The position numbers were made by a program, and so were the translations under genes. 64,000 nt of DNA. It comes from Chloroflexota bacterium. Lineage in GTDB: Bacteria > Chloroflexota > Limnocylindria > Limnocylindrales > CSP1-4. Below are positions 31,158 through 40,298 of this stretch, in pieces. The notes under the pieces are model-generated. The model made no database searches, was not told the DNA's origin, and was given only the letters and a program-made list of their open reading frames with translations. The stretch's first letter is position 1; the number at the start of each line of letters is the position of its first letter. The stretch spans positions 23,212 to 87,211 of the forward strand of contig JAJYNP010000260.1 in the NCBI GenBank assembly GCA_021786265.1, written 5' to 3'.

Positions 31158-33314
31158 ATGCCGGAGCTGACGTTTGACGAGGTGCTGAGCCGCCTGGCAT
31201 CCTGCTCAACCCCCCCTACTCTCGTCGATCCATCGGTCGGCATCGCCATCCCTACCGAGCGCTCCGATACCTTCGTCGCTCCGTGTGTCGGCTGTGCCGC
31301 AGTCCCGACCGGCAGTCAGGTCCTGCTTGTCTCCGCGCCGGCCGCGGTCGGCAAGACGACTCTCGCTTGGGAACTCGCCGCGGCCGCTCGCGCCCCCCTC
31401 TGGGATCTCGCCTCCACCCAGGTCGGGTCCAATACCTTCGTCGGGGGCTTGGTTCGGGCATTCGGCGCGGGTGCGTTGCCCGACGTTCTGAACGGCCTTC
31501 GGACAGGCTCGTTCCTACTAGTCGTCGATGCCCTTGATGAGGCTCATCTGCGATCTGGATACCAGAACTTCGAAGCCTTTATTGCCGACCTCGCCGAGGC
31601 GATCCGAGGCACGTCGGCCCGCGTCACCGTTGTCATGCTGGCACGCGTCGAGACGTCTGTGCTCACCGAGCTGCTGCTCATTTCGCATGGCGTGTCACTC
31701 GCTAGCGCGCGGATCGATTACTTCGATGAAGAGTCTGCGAGACACCTCATCGACAGTCGACTCGTCAACCATTGGCGATCGATGGCTCGAGAGCCGCAGC
31801 ACCGCCGAAACCCGTTGGTGCTTCGCCAAGCCGTGGATCGGCTGTTCGACTTTGTCGCCAGCTGCTTCGGAGTCGATGCCGAAAGCGCCTGGATGAACGA
31901 ACAGGTGCGCAGGTTTCTGGGATATGCGCCGGTCCTTCAGGCTATTGCCGACTACCTTGCGGTTGACAATCTGCAGGTTGTACTCAATGAGCTGGCAGAT
32001 GCAACGACCGGCGTGAACCCGAACCAGGATGCCGCCTGGAACTTCCTCATTCGCGTGGTTGATAGTGTGATTGCCCGAGAGCGGATGAAGGTGCTTCCGC
32101 CGGTCCAATCCGCATTGTCTGTGGATGCGGAGGATCTCGGCTGGAGCGATTGGGACTCCCTGTACGCTGCGGACGAACAGATTGACCGCGTGCTCCGACG
32201 GTTCTTCCGCATTGGCCTCTTCTCGGATCGGACGCCGATCCTGCCTATCGGGCTGCGCGACGGGTACGAGAAGTGTCTTGAACCGGTAGCAGACCAGCAT
32301 CCGTTCTTGACAGATTCGCGAGGTTTCGCCAACCTCGTGTTCGAGGAGTACGCCCTCGCGTGGGCCTTGGCTTCAGGCTCCGGGGCTGTGCGCGATCATG
32401 CACAGCGGTCCCTGATGAGCGGGGCGCATCTTCCTAATCCTCTGCTCGGGCGCTTCCCGCTGGGTCTGGCGCCAACTGACGAGTCGTCGGCGCCTATCGT
32501 CGACGGTGAGCACGTAGGCCTGTTGTTCGATGCCTTCTCGTCAGCCGCGGAGCGGAGCGGCGAGATCGTGCTCTGGCTGGTGACCAGCGACATCGATGGG
32601 ACTCGAGGTCGCATCCTGAGTGGGTCCGACGAAGGTGAAAGCATACCGTTCCGTATTGGCGACTCTGGCCATCCGGTTCAGTTCTGGCGGAGGCTTGCCC
32701 GCGCCGACGTGCTAGTCGATGGCGGCGTCGTGCTCGGACTCCCGGGTCAGCCCTTCGTCCTCGGTCCCGACGTCGACCTCGAGACCGACCTGATCGAGAC
32801 ACCTGCATCGGAATACGTGGTGCTCGGAGAGGAGGACTCCTACGTCTACCTTTCCGCTCAATCGCATGTTGATACCCCCCAGCCGACAAGCTTGAAGGTC
32901 TACAGCGACGGGACGTTCGGGGTGAAGTGGGACCCCTTGGTCCACCCGTGGTACGGATACCAACTCCCGACTGACGACTCGCTATCTGCCTCCCCTGCCG
33001 TGCTAGATGCGTTCGATGATCTAGTTCGAATAGTCCGACCGTTCCGTAGGCATGGCAGGGATGAACTGGCGCGGAAGAAGGAGTTGATCGACAACGTCGC
33101 GGTGGGCCGTTCGACCTCTGAGCGCACTGTGGACGCTCGTCGGCTTCTCGGGTACCTGCTCGAGAATGGAGTGCTGAGGGACTCACGGGAGTCCCGTGGA
33201 CTGTACATCCTTGAGCTTTCGGCGCTGGGAATGTCATGGGCCGACGTGCGCGAGCATCGCATGACGGAGGCTGCCCGTGGCTTCCTCCAAGGATTCGTCA
33301 GCGCGAGCCTGTGA
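31158..33314 (+). CDS. NACHT/STAND-like P-loop NTPase, possible defence protein
   Basis: 718 residues from ATG 31158. Walker A SAPAAVGKTTLAWEL (59-73), Walker B SFLLVVDALDEAH (118-130) with the DALDE form typical of NACHT/STAND ATPases, and a sensor strand VTVVMLARVETS (156-167). Residues 240-470 are helical; 540-640 look beta-rich; 650-718 resemble a winged helix (RTVDARRLLGYLLENGVLRD). No nuclease or membrane effector is apparent. GC is about ten points below its surroundings and codon use is atypical, indicating acquisition. Role in phage defence is inferred from the NTPase class and its setting among TA modules and nucleases. Confidence 0.7.
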   Translation: MPELTFDEVLSRLASCSTPPTLVDPSVGIAIPTERSDTFVAPCVGCAAVPTGSQVLLVSAPAAVGKTTLAWELAAAARAPLWDLASTQVGSNTFVGGLVRAFGAGALPDVLNGLRTGSFLLVVDALDEAHLRSGYQNFEAFIADLAEAIRGTSARVTVVMLARVETSVLTELLLISHGVSLASARIDYFDEESARHLIDSRLVNHWRSMAREPQHRRNPLVLRQAVDRLFDFVASCFGVDAESAWMNEQVRRFLGYAPVLQAIADYLAVDNLQVVLNELADATTGVNPNQDAAWNFLIRVVDSVIARERMKVLPPVQSALSVDAEDLGWSDWDSLYAADEQIDRVLRRFFRIGLFSDRTPILPIGLRDGYEKCLEPVADQHPFLTDSRGFANLVFEEYALAWALASGSGAVRDHAQRSLMSGAHLPNPLLGRFPLGLAPTDESSAPIVDGEHVGLLFDAFSSAAERSGEIVLWLVTSDIDGTRGRILSGSDEGESIPFRIGDSGHPVQFWRRLARADVLVDGGVVLGLPGQPFVLGPDVDLETDLIETPASEYVVLGEEDSYVYLSAQSHVDTPQPTSLKVYSDGTFGVKWDPLVHPWYGYQLPTDDSLSASPAVLDAFDDLVRIVRPFRRHGRDELARKKELIDNVAVGRSTSERTVDARRLLGYLLENGVLRDSRESRGLYILELSALGMSWADVREHRMTEAARGFLQGFVSASL

Positions 33315-33505
33315 CGCGGTGTGTGGCCCGCGACTCTGTCAGCCAACCCGCAGGAACTGGGCGTACCGACGCTCCAGTCGCTAATCATCGAGAACTCGCG
33401 CGACGCGTGTCGTGGCAGGGATCCGCCTGTCGCCCCTTGGGGCGTCCGGCCGACCTGGAGGCACGAGCTCGTCGCGACACCGAGAAGAGAGCCACGGAGG
33501 CTGGC

Positions 33506-33728
33506 TCGAACGCGGGAGATCAGATTGAACGGATCAGAAGGCACGCGAGACGACGGACGGTAGTCGCATCCGGTCTGGTTATGTTTGGTGCATCGGTCCT
33601 GTGGTCTCCCTACGCGACGTTGACAGCACCTGTGGATGACAGCGTTCGTGACATTCATCGCAGCACTCGTGTTCGTCTACTTCGGACAGGAGTACCTCAG
33701 GAAGCTGATGACTCGTGGCATCGACTGA
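33506..33728 (+). pseudogene. Remnant of a small two-helix membrane protein
   Basis: Frame 1 gives RTVVASGLVMFGASVLW, a hydrophobic segment. A different frame, ATG 33636 to TGA 33728, gives a second segment MTAFVTFIAALVFVYFGQ ending in KLMTRGID. Joining them needs one frameshift near 33620. It could be a decayed membrane partner of the upstream NTPase, or the 30-residue second part could be a real tiny protein. The low local GC resembles the NTPase gene. Confidence 0.35.
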
Positions 33729-33927
33729 TACTGCCGTTCGTTATCACGCTGTCGGCTTGGTAGCCCAGTACATCCGATTGCCATGGCAGTAGCCTGACTG
33801 GCCGCGAACTGGAATACACCGAGGACGAGATGTGAGTGGGGCAGCAGGCGGCTGACTTCGTTGTCTATCCCAGGCGAACCAGCGGACTTGCGGGCCCAAG
33901 TCCAACTGGGGTCTGGAAGCGATAGGC

Positions 33928-34839
33928 CTACCCTGCTCGAAGGAACTCCGCGTACCGACGTTCGAGACGGCCTGGAGCGGGGCGATCCGCCGGCCGGCGA
34001 GGCACGAAGATGCGCTGCTGGTGGATCTGCTGCAGGCCGACGATGAGCATCGGCCCGTCGTGCTCTGCGAGGATCGCAGGGCGGACCTCGATCACGTAGT
34101 CCGGGCGGATGGCGAAGAAGAACCGGTCGAAGGCGGCGTGATGCAGCTTGCACAATGCCACGCCGTTGCTGACCACCGGGTCACCCTCGGGGTCGGTGTC
34201 CGGTGTGATGTGAGCGGCGTCGAGAAGCTCCTGATGGCGCAGGCTGCAGAGCGCACAGCGATCCTGGTACGCGCGGATGACGCGCTGCCGGAACGCCACC
34301 TGGTGGAGCCGCTGGCGAACGCTCCGCGTGACGTACGCGCGTCGAGCGTTCGATTCGTCCTCGGCAACCCGGGTACCCATCGCTGCTGCTGTGACGGACG
34401 CCGACAAGTCATCGACCTGCAGCGTGAACGTCAGAATTCCCGGGTCGTCGGCGACGACGAAGACGGGGTACGCGGCCACGTATGAACCGGGGGCAATCGC
34501 GTGGAAGTAGACGACCGGAACACGGCTCTGCATGGCGCGCCGCAGGCCGAGGTTGTCGCGGTGGCTTGGATCCGTGCCGCGGTAGGAGTAGCGGAGCGTC
34601 CCAGAGCGGTCGTCGAAGCTGTCAGAGTACGGCCCGCGCACGATCGTCGTGATTGACAGAGGCAGTTCGCAGACGGCGGGCTTCCAGATACCCGATGGCC
34701 CGACCAGCGGGACGCGTCGCCCGTCGAGCTGGAACGAGACGAGCGATTCGCGCGACAGCGCCTCCCCGACTGACTCCCGCTGCTCGGTGAGCCAGTCGAA
34801 CACGGCGCGGCGGATCTGCCAGTCGGCGACGCCGATCAC
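33928..34839 (-). CDS. HNH endonuclease with SBD-like N-terminal domain
   Basis: 303 residues of the COG3440-type restriction endonuclease family. Residues 30-145: RRVPLVGPSGIWKPAVCELP, then LRYSYRGTDPSHRDNLGLRR and AYPVFVVADDP. The His-Arg (93-94) and Tyr-Pro (124-125) pairs recall the sulfur-binding pocket of ScoMcrA-type domains, which read phosphorothioate DNA. The HNH domain follows: CALC (195-198), LDAAHI (His 210), GVALCKLHHAAFD (Cys 230, His 233/234). It starts at GTG 34839, overlapping the helicase stop by 4 nt. No dnd modification genes are in the window, fitting a role against modified foreign DNA. Confidence 0.8.
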   Translation of the reverse strand: MIGVADWQIRRAVFDWLTEQRESVGEALSRESLVSFQLDGRRVPLVGPSGIWKPAVCELPLSITTIVRGPYSDSFDDRSGTLRYSYRGTDPSHRDNLGLRRAMQSRVPVVYFHAIAPGSYVAAYPVFVVADDPGILTFTLQVDDLSASVTAAAMGTRVAEDESNARRAYVTRSVRQRLHQVAFRQRVIRAYQDRCALCSLRHQELLDAAHITPDTDPEGDPVVSNGVALCKLHHAAFDRFFFAIRPDYVIEVRPAILAEHDGPMLIVGLQQIHQQRIFVPRRPADRPAPGRLERRYAEFLRAG

Positions 34840-37800
34840 GTGGATGTCTCCAACTTCTCCCCCACCTCCACCAGCCGTGCCAGCGCGTTGGCGAGGCGCA
34901 TCTGGCGGGGGGTGCGGCACTGGACGCGGATGAGCTCGGGGCTGGCGACGACGAGGGCGAGGCAGCGCGCGCGGGACGAGGCGACGTTGAGGCGGTTCAG
35001 GCTGTACAGGAACTCCATGCCGCGGGGGGCCTCGGCGGCGGAGCTGGTGGCCATGGAGTAGATCGAGATGGGCGCCTCCTGGCCCTGGAACTTGTCGACG
35101 GTCCCGACGCGGACGCCGCTGACGCGCGACGCGATCTCGCGGACCTGCGCGTTGTACGGGGTGATCACGAGCGCATCGCCGATGGAGAGCGGACGAAGCC
35201 GCCCGTGAGTGTCGGTGAAGGTGCCGCCAAGCGCCCGTAGATCCGCGAGTAAGTCGGAGATAAGGGAGGCCTCCTCGGCCGACGCGTTCCGGTTGCCGGC
35301 GTGCTCGACCGGTACCCAGCGGATCCCGGTGCCGTCGAGGCGGCCGGGCCCATCCAGGTCCTGCCGCTCGGTCCCCTCCCCCGGCGAGAGCTTGCCGTCG
35401 TAGAAGACCTCCGACGTGTAGCCGCAGATGTCGGGGTGGAGGCGCCAGGTGGACTCGAGCAGGAGGCCGAGGTCCTCGGGCATGGTTCTCGCGTCGCCGA
35501 GCAGGTGCCCGAGCGCCGACCGCTCGGCCCCGGGCGGGTGGCTCCCCTTGAGCGGCTGGTCGAGCTGCTGGGGGTCGCCCAGGAGCACCAGGCTGTCCGC
35601 CGCCGGCGCGACGGCGACCAGGTTCGCGAGCGACACCTGGCCGGCCTCGTCGACGACGAGCAGGTCGAGCGAGCCCGCCATCTCCTCGCGCGCCCAGGCC
35701 CAGGCGGTGGCGCCGGCGACGTCGATCTCGCCGTTCACGAGGGCGTCGCGCAGCGCGCCGTTGTCCTTCAGTGGTCGGGCGGCGTCGCAAGTCGGATCCT
35801 CGTCGGTGGCGGGCTTCTGGCCGATCCGCACGGCCGACCCGCGCACCTCTGCCGCCTTCGCCACCTTGTCGAGCAGGTTCCCGATGACCTTGTGGCTGTT
35901 GGCGGTGACACCGATCCGGCAGCCGTGGTCGACGACGAGGTCCACGATGAGCTCGGCCCCGGCGGTGGTCTTGCCGGAACCGGGCGGCCCCTGGACGGCG
36001 AGGTACGAGTGGTCGAGCGCCGGCGCGAGGCGGCGGAGGGCGTCGGTGGCGTGTTCGCCGGGGAGGCGGAGGGCGGCGGTCGCTCCCCGGGATGGTGCCT
36101 CGCGGCCACGTTCGCCGGCCGCTTCTCCGGGAAGCGCCACGGGGCCGGCCCCCTCCCCCGGCACGAACCGCGGCGGGCGGCGCAGCAGGATGTCGCGGAC
36201 CGCGCGGTACGGCCCCTCTGCGTCGATCCCGTTCCCGGCGACCCACTCCCCGACCCGCAGCAGGCTCTCGCGCTGCTCGGGCGTCCCGACGATCTCGCGC
36301 GGGACGAGCGAGCGGGGGTGCGGCGCGGTCGCCCGCTTCGGCCCGCGCTTCAGCTCGATCCAGCCCTCGACGTTGTTCACGCCGGCGACGGTCCCCGGCG
36401 GTGCGCCCGTCGCGGGATCGAACACGTCGGTGCCGGGCTGGATGTCGTGCTCCTGCTCGGGGAACCGGTAGCGGTAGACGAGCGATCGCTTGTCCGGCCG
36501 CGGTTCGCCCTCGAGCCGCAGGCCGCCGAGCGCGTCCCGCTGCTCGATCAGCTCCTCGTCGGTCAGCCGCATCAGCTCGAAGTAGCGCCACCAGGCCGAC
36601 TTGTCCTCGCGACGGTGCCAGGCGAGCAGCTGGGCCAGCAGCCAGCGCGCGCGGTCCTCGTCCGACATGCCCGCCGGGTCGGCGAGCTGCTCCGGCGGGA
36701 TGCCAGCGGTCAGCCGCTCCTCCAGCCCTGCCACCCGCGCCAGGTACTCGGACAGCGGCTCCGACGGCTCTTCCGCCCGGGGCGCCGGGCGCGGCAGGTC
36801 GGCCGCGGGGACGCCGATCTTCGCGGCCAGCTCGGGCCGGCGCTCCTCCAGCCAGTCGCGCAGCTTCCAGTTCGACACGCAGTCGTCGCGGTTGTAGCCG
36901 GCGATGCGGGCCAGGATCTCCGGGCCCTGGGCGGCCTCGTCCTCGCCCAGCTCGAGCCAGGTCTCGAACGCGACGATGCTCGACCCTGCGTCGCGCAGGT
37001 CCACCTCGCGCGTCAGCCCGTAGAGCGGCTCGAGCTTCTTGATTGAGTAGCTCTCGACCGACGCGCGGAGCCCCTGGCGGACGGCGCGGAACAGGTCGAC
37101 GAAGACGCCGTTGCGCAGCAGGTCGTCCACGGCGTCCTCTCGCGTGTGGTACCGCTCGGAGAGGCGGCCCATGGCGGTCGGCTCGTACGCCGCGTAGTGG
37201 TAGACGTGCAGGTCGGGGTCGCGCGCGCGGCGGTCGACGACGAGGTCGACGAGGCGCTCGAACGCCTGCTTCTCGGCGGCGGGGGTCACCTGGCCGTCGC
37301 GGTCCAGGGCCCAGATGGCGTGGAAGGCGGGCGCCGGCGCCGGGTGGAGGCCGTTCGGGGACCCGGGGTAGGTCCCGTTCGTGGATGGCTGCACGGCCGG
37401 GGTCACGGGCACGCCGGTCGTCCGTGCGGGCGCCGGCTGAACGTCTGCCAGGAGGCGCGGCGGGTCGGTGGACGGCAGTCCGGGCCGGTCGCCGGCCGGC
37501 AGGCCCTCCGCATCCGCCGCCGGGCTCGTCGGCAGGCCGGGCCAGCGGGGCGCCCCGGGGTCCGCGGGAGGGTGCGGCTCGATGACGCCGAACAGGTAGT
37601 CGACCCCGTCCTCGAACGCGAAGGGGTCTCCCTCGATGTCGAAGAACAGGTCGCCGCGGGACGGCGCGGGCAGGGCAAGGAGGCCGCGGTCCGGCTCCAG
37701 GGTGTCGTCGTCCAGGCGGCTCGGCGGAAGCAGCTCGTACAGGGCGCGGCCGGCGTCCTCGCCCTCGACCTGGATGCGGGCCTGCTCGCGCACGACGCGG

Positions 37801-38774
37801 AGGCCCTCCTCGCCGGCGCCGGAGCGGCGCGGGAGGGGCGGGTCGAGGGGAATGGTGGCGGCGGCCAGGGCACGGCGGGTGGCGACGGGCGGCTCGTGCT
37901 CACGGAGGACCCGGCGCTGCTTCGCCGTGATGTTCGCGACGAGCGAGAGGTCGTCGTGCCGGCGGCGCCAGGTCGCGCACTCCACCTGCCAGCGGCACAC
38001 CTCGCAATGCTCGACGGGGTCGGGGCGGGTCGGCGGCGGATACGTGGGCGTGTTGTCGTCCTCGCTCACGAACGCCTCGAAGCGCGCGCGAACCAGGCGG
38101 TAGTAGGCCAGGTAGTCGGCGGTGCGGAGGTGGTCGACCGCGTGCGCGCTCCCGCCGAGGGCGACGTGCATCTGCGCGGGACGGAGGCCCTGAAGCCGCT
38201 CCAGGCAGTCGGTGTAGAGGCAGAGCTGGAGGATCGCGGACGCCTTCGTGTGCCGCGCGAGCTTGGTGTCCCAGGCCTCGTAGCTCCACGGGCCGAGGTC
38301 GCTGGGGGTCTCGACGCGGCGCAGGAAGTCGGCGAGGCCGAGCCAGCGCGCGCCGGCGCCGGACCGCGCAGCGCCGGGCGCAGCCGCGGCGCCCGAAGAG
38401 GCCGCCTGGCCGGATGGAGCCCCGGCGCGCGAGGCCGCCTGGAAAAACGTTGCCTGGTAGACGACGTCGACGCCGGAGCGCATGGCGGCCAGGGTCCGGT
38501 CAGCCTGGGCGCGGAGCCGGGCGCCGGGGTCCGCGATCGAGTCATCCGGCGCGATCTCGACGATGGTGCGGCCGTCCGCGCGCAACGCCTCCAGGAAGCG
38601 ATGTTCGTGTTCCAGGCCGCGCTTCGCGATCCGGTCCAGCTCGGGGTCCGCGCGGTCGGGGCGCTGGGTGAGGCCCGCGACGGCGGCGCGCTCGAGGTTC
38701 GTCAGGTGCTCGCAGGCGAGGAAGCCGACCAGGTCGGTGGCCGAGTAGACGGGCGCGCGGTCGATCAGCTGCAT
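34836..38774 (-). CDS. TM0106-type RecB nuclease / DEDD exonuclease / SF1 helicase fusion
   Basis: 1312 residues, three enzyme modules. Residues 1-270: RecB/Cas4-like nuclease with Fe-S cysteines C21 and C257/C260/C266 and catalytic D169-x-K171 plus Q183-xxx-Y187. Residues 375-640: RNase H-like DEDD exonuclease (DLFFDIEGDP; later GYNRDDCVSNWKL). Residues 830-1312: Upf1/Dna2-like SF1 helicase with Walker A GPPGSGKTT (929-937), Walker B LLVVDEAGQ (1038-1046) and VDKFQGQE / RLNVASSRAR motifs V and VI. An Ala/Pro-rich insert (~115-145) looks disordered. Coupled to the HNH gene, it probably processes DNA ends in repair or defence. Confidence 0.9.
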   Translation of the reverse strand: MQLIDRAPVYSATDLVGFLACEHLTNLERAAVAGLTQRPDRADPELDRIAKRGLEHEHRFLEALRADGRTIVEIAPDDSIADPGARLRAQADRTLAAMRSGVDVVYQATFFQAASRAGAPSGQAASSGAAAAPGAARSGAGARWLGLADFLRRVETPSDLGPWSYEAWDTKLARHTKASAILQLCLYTDCLERLQGLRPAQMHVALGGSAHAVDHLRTADYLAYYRLVRARFEAFVSEDDNTPTYPPPTRPDPVEHCEVCRWQVECATWRRRHDDLSLVANITAKQRRVLREHEPPVATRRALAAATIPLDPPLPRRSGAGEEGLRVVREQARIQVEGEDAGRALYELLPPSRLDDDTLEPDRGLLALPAPSRGDLFFDIEGDPFAFEDGVDYLFGVIEPHPPADPGAPRWPGLPTSPAADAEGLPAGDRPGLPSTDPPRLLADVQPAPARTTGVPVTPAVQPSTNGTYPGSPNGLHPAPAPAFHAIWALDRDGQVTPAAEKQAFERLVDLVVDRRARDPDLHVYHYAAYEPTAMGRLSERYHTREDAVDDLLRNGVFVDLFRAVRQGLRASVESYSIKKLEPLYGLTREVDLRDAGSSIVAFETWLELGEDEAAQGPEILARIAGYNRDDCVSNWKLRDWLEERRPELAAKIGVPAADLPRPAPRAEEPSEPLSEYLARVAGLEERLTAGIPPEQLADPAGMSDEDRARWLLAQLLAWHRREDKSAWWRYFELMRLTDEELIEQRDALGGLRLEGEPRPDKRSLVYRYRFPEQEHDIQPGTDVFDPATGAPPGTVAGVNNVEGWIELKRGPKRATAPHPRSLVPREIVGTPEQRESLLRVGEWVAGNGIDAEGPYRAVRDILLRRPPRFVPGEGAGPVALPGEAAGERGREAPSRGATAALRLPGEHATDALRRLAPALDHSYLAVQGPPGSGKTTAGAELIVDLVVDHGCRIGVTANSHKVIGNLLDKVAKAAEVRGSAVRIGQKPATDEDPTCDAARPLKDNGALRDALVNGEIDVAGATAWAWAREEMAGSLDLLVVDEAGQVSLANLVAVAPAADSLVLLGDPQQLDQPLKGSHPPGAERSALGHLLGDARTMPEDLGLLLESTWRLHPDICGYTSEVFYDGKLSPGEGTERQDLDGPGRLDGTGIRWVPVEHAGNRNASAEEASLISDLLADLRALGGTFTDTHGRLRPLSIGDALVITPYNAQVREIASRVSGVRVGTVDKFQGQEAPISIYSMATSSAAEAPRGMEFLYSLNRLNVASSRARCLALVVASPELIRVQCRTPRQMRLANALARLVEVGEKLETST

Positions 38775-38789
38775 GCGGGGACGCGAGGC

Positions 38790-39164
38790 CTACCGGGAAC
38801 CGGGGTCGCCACGGCCGCGCGGGCGGGGCGTGGCACGCGGCGGGGCCGAAGCGCGCGGCGGGGGCGTGGCACGCGGCGGGGCCAGGGCACGCGGATCGGG
38901 CAGGGCACGCGGATCGACGGCCGAGAAGCCGGGGTGCTCGGGGCCGGTCGACTCGAAGGCCGGGCGATCGGGGCCGGAGCCGAAGGGGTCGGCCGGCTCG
39001 TGGTCGCCGGCCTGGCACTGCTGGCAGAGGTCGTCCGGCCAGGTCGCGGTCCGATCGCACCCGCAGGCGCACTCGCACTGGGCCTCGTCGTCCAGGACGC
39101 CGCTTCCGGCCACGAGCACCATACCCTCGACCGAGTCGAGGTCGAACAGGTCGTCGTCCAGCAT
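38790..39164 (-). CDS. Small acidic Cys-cluster protein heading the nuclease operon
   Basis: 124 residues from ATG 39164. The N-terminus is very acidic (MLDDDLFDLDSVEG); a cysteine cluster QCECACGCD ... LCQQC (about residues 29-52) should bind zinc or iron-sulfur; the C-terminal half is Pro/Arg/Ala-rich repeats. I do not recognise the family. It lies 15 nt before the helicase-nuclease start, so it belongs to that operon. A TACAGT -10-like box at 39208-39213 is the probable promoter. It may be an accessory or DNA-mimic subunit, but this is speculation. Confidence 0.6.
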   Translation of the reverse strand: MLDDDLFDLDSVEGMVLVAGSGVLDDEAQCECACGCDRTATWPDDLCQQCQAGDHEPADPFGSGPDRPAFESTGPEHPGFSAVDPRALPDPRALAPPRATPPPRASAPPRATPRPRGRGDPGSR

Positions 39165-39370
39165 CACGCGCGGTCCCCTCCCGGGCCCCTCAACGATCTG
39201 AGTCCACACTGTACCGCGCGCTGTGACAGCTAGGCTGGCACGAATTGACGGTTGGTGCCTGCGCGCACCCCTGGCTGCGGCGGGAGGCACGCTCCTGGCC
39301 GCACAGGGTAGGCGCCGGGCACGGTGGCCGGGCGCCGGGCAGCGCGCAGTACCGGCCGGGACTGGCCACC

Positions 39371-39481
39371 ACGTGGCCGGATTCCCGCGAGGTGTCGCGT
39401 GGGCCGGGTGCGCAGGCTGTCGCCAGCCTTCAGGGTGGCCCTGGGCCCCAATCCCCGCCGGCGCCACGCTCGGCTCGTGCG
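39371..39481. repeat. ~110-bp dispersed repeat, copy 1
   Basis: Imperfectly matches 45496-45605 in the same orientation: both run from a GGCCrGATTCCCGyGAGGTrTCGC block through TGCGCAGG to CACGCTCGGCTCGTGCG. About 85% identity in the first 45 bp, lower in the middle, high again at the end. An inverted copy of the first block lies at 39570-39585. Confidence 0.6.
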
Positions 39482-39569
39482 AGGGGGACCGCGCCGGCCC
39501 TGTTCCCGGGGTCGATCCGACGGCCGCGGACCCGCCGGAGGGTGCGGCCAGTCGGCATAGGCGTCGCCC

Positions 39570-39585
39570 CGCGGGAATCTGGCCA
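39570..39585. repeat. Inverted copy of the repeat core
   Basis: CGCGGGAATCTGGCCA is the reverse complement of 39374-39389 with one mismatch, making a ~210-bp interval with inverted ends. The rest of 39165-39637 holds no gene I can support. Confidence 0.55.
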
Positions 39586-39637
39586 ACCGGGCGCCGGCCA
39601 CAGTGGCTGGGCGCAGGCGTCGTCGGCGCCGCGCCCC

Positions 39638-40060
39638 TCAGCCCAGGCCGCGAAGCATCGGCCAGAGCGCGGGCCACGACATCGGGAGCGCCCGGCAGAC
39701 GAGGATCCCGGCACCCTGCTCCCGGTTGTCCAGCCCGACTCCATTGTTCACGACACCGACGGCCTGGCACGGCCCAAGCAGCGAGGTCCTGTGTTGCGGG
39801 TCCCACTGCCCGACCAGCACCACCACGGTGCGGTCGGCGGGCGGCGGACCCCAGTGCCAGAAGCCGGTGTGCTCCGAGCAACTCGAGGAAGGCCCGCGCG
39901 GCGCAGCTCGAGGGAGCCCCGAGCCGTAGTTGGCGGTCAGGATGACGGCGCGCGACCGGTCCGCGGCCGAGAGCCTCGCCACCGCTCCCTCGACCGCCGA
40001 GACGAGCTCGGGCCAGCCGACCTGCTCGGCCGACACGACGGCCGCGGATCCGAACAGGCC
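39638..40060 (-). pseudogene. C-terminal remnant of a GT39-type membrane glycosyltransferase
   Basis: The reverse frame contains SAEQVGWPELVSAVEGAVAR, RAVILTANYGSG, SEHTGFWHWGPPPADRTVVV and ILVCRALPMSWPALWPMLRG. This series corresponds to the periplasmic C-terminal domain of dolichyl-P-mannose/ArnT-like glycosyltransferases. The whole multi-helix membrane domain is missing and the segment between NYG and the conserved Leu-Pro is shortened. A frame continues upstream to 40210 but there overlaps a different small gene. Confidence 0.72.
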
Positions 40061-40142
40061 CGCCCGGGGTGGTTTCGCGGCCGCGCGTCGCGTGCCGTTG
40101 TGTCGCCGCGGCACGCGCACGGGGCGACGTTGTCGAGCGGCG

Positions 40143-40298
40143 CTACGCGCGATCAAGCCCCAGGTACAGCCGGACTGCCCGCTCGATCCGCGCGGCCATG
40201 ACCACGGCACGCGCAGCTTCGTCCCACGTCGGATCCTCCGTGCGGGTCTTCGCGAGCCAGCGTCGAGCGAGTGTTCGCTGGCGATCAGGCGGCGGCAT
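40143..40298 (-). CDS. 51-residue protein overlapping the HTH-nucleotidyltransferase gene
   Basis: A short frame starts at the ATG inside the last codons of the upstream gene (14-nt overlap) and ends at TAG 40143. The product opens MPPPDRQRTLARRWLAKTR and continues as amphipathic helices to VRLYLGLDRA. Its position mirrors HEPN partners of nucleotidyltransferases, but at 51 residues it is about half a HEPN domain and lacks an obvious R-x4-6-H. It could be a novel small partner or a shortened HEPN. Confidence 0.5.
   Translation of the reverse strand: MPPPDRQRTLARRWLAKTRTEDPTWDEAARAVVMAARIERAVRLYLGLDRA

Noticed and set aside
34836..38774. Nuclease-helicase as a Cas4/Dna2 CRISPR protein
   Set aside because: The Fe-S nuclease domain is Cas4-like, but the DEDD and SF1 fusion matches TM0106-type proteins and no CRISPR locus is nearby.
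35301..39233. Long plus-strand open frames (580-695 codons) opposite the nuclease-helicase gene
   Set aside because: Shadows caused by high GC; they show no domains, are Arg/Gly/Ala-rich, and the reverse strand carries a full set of nuclease and helicase motifs.
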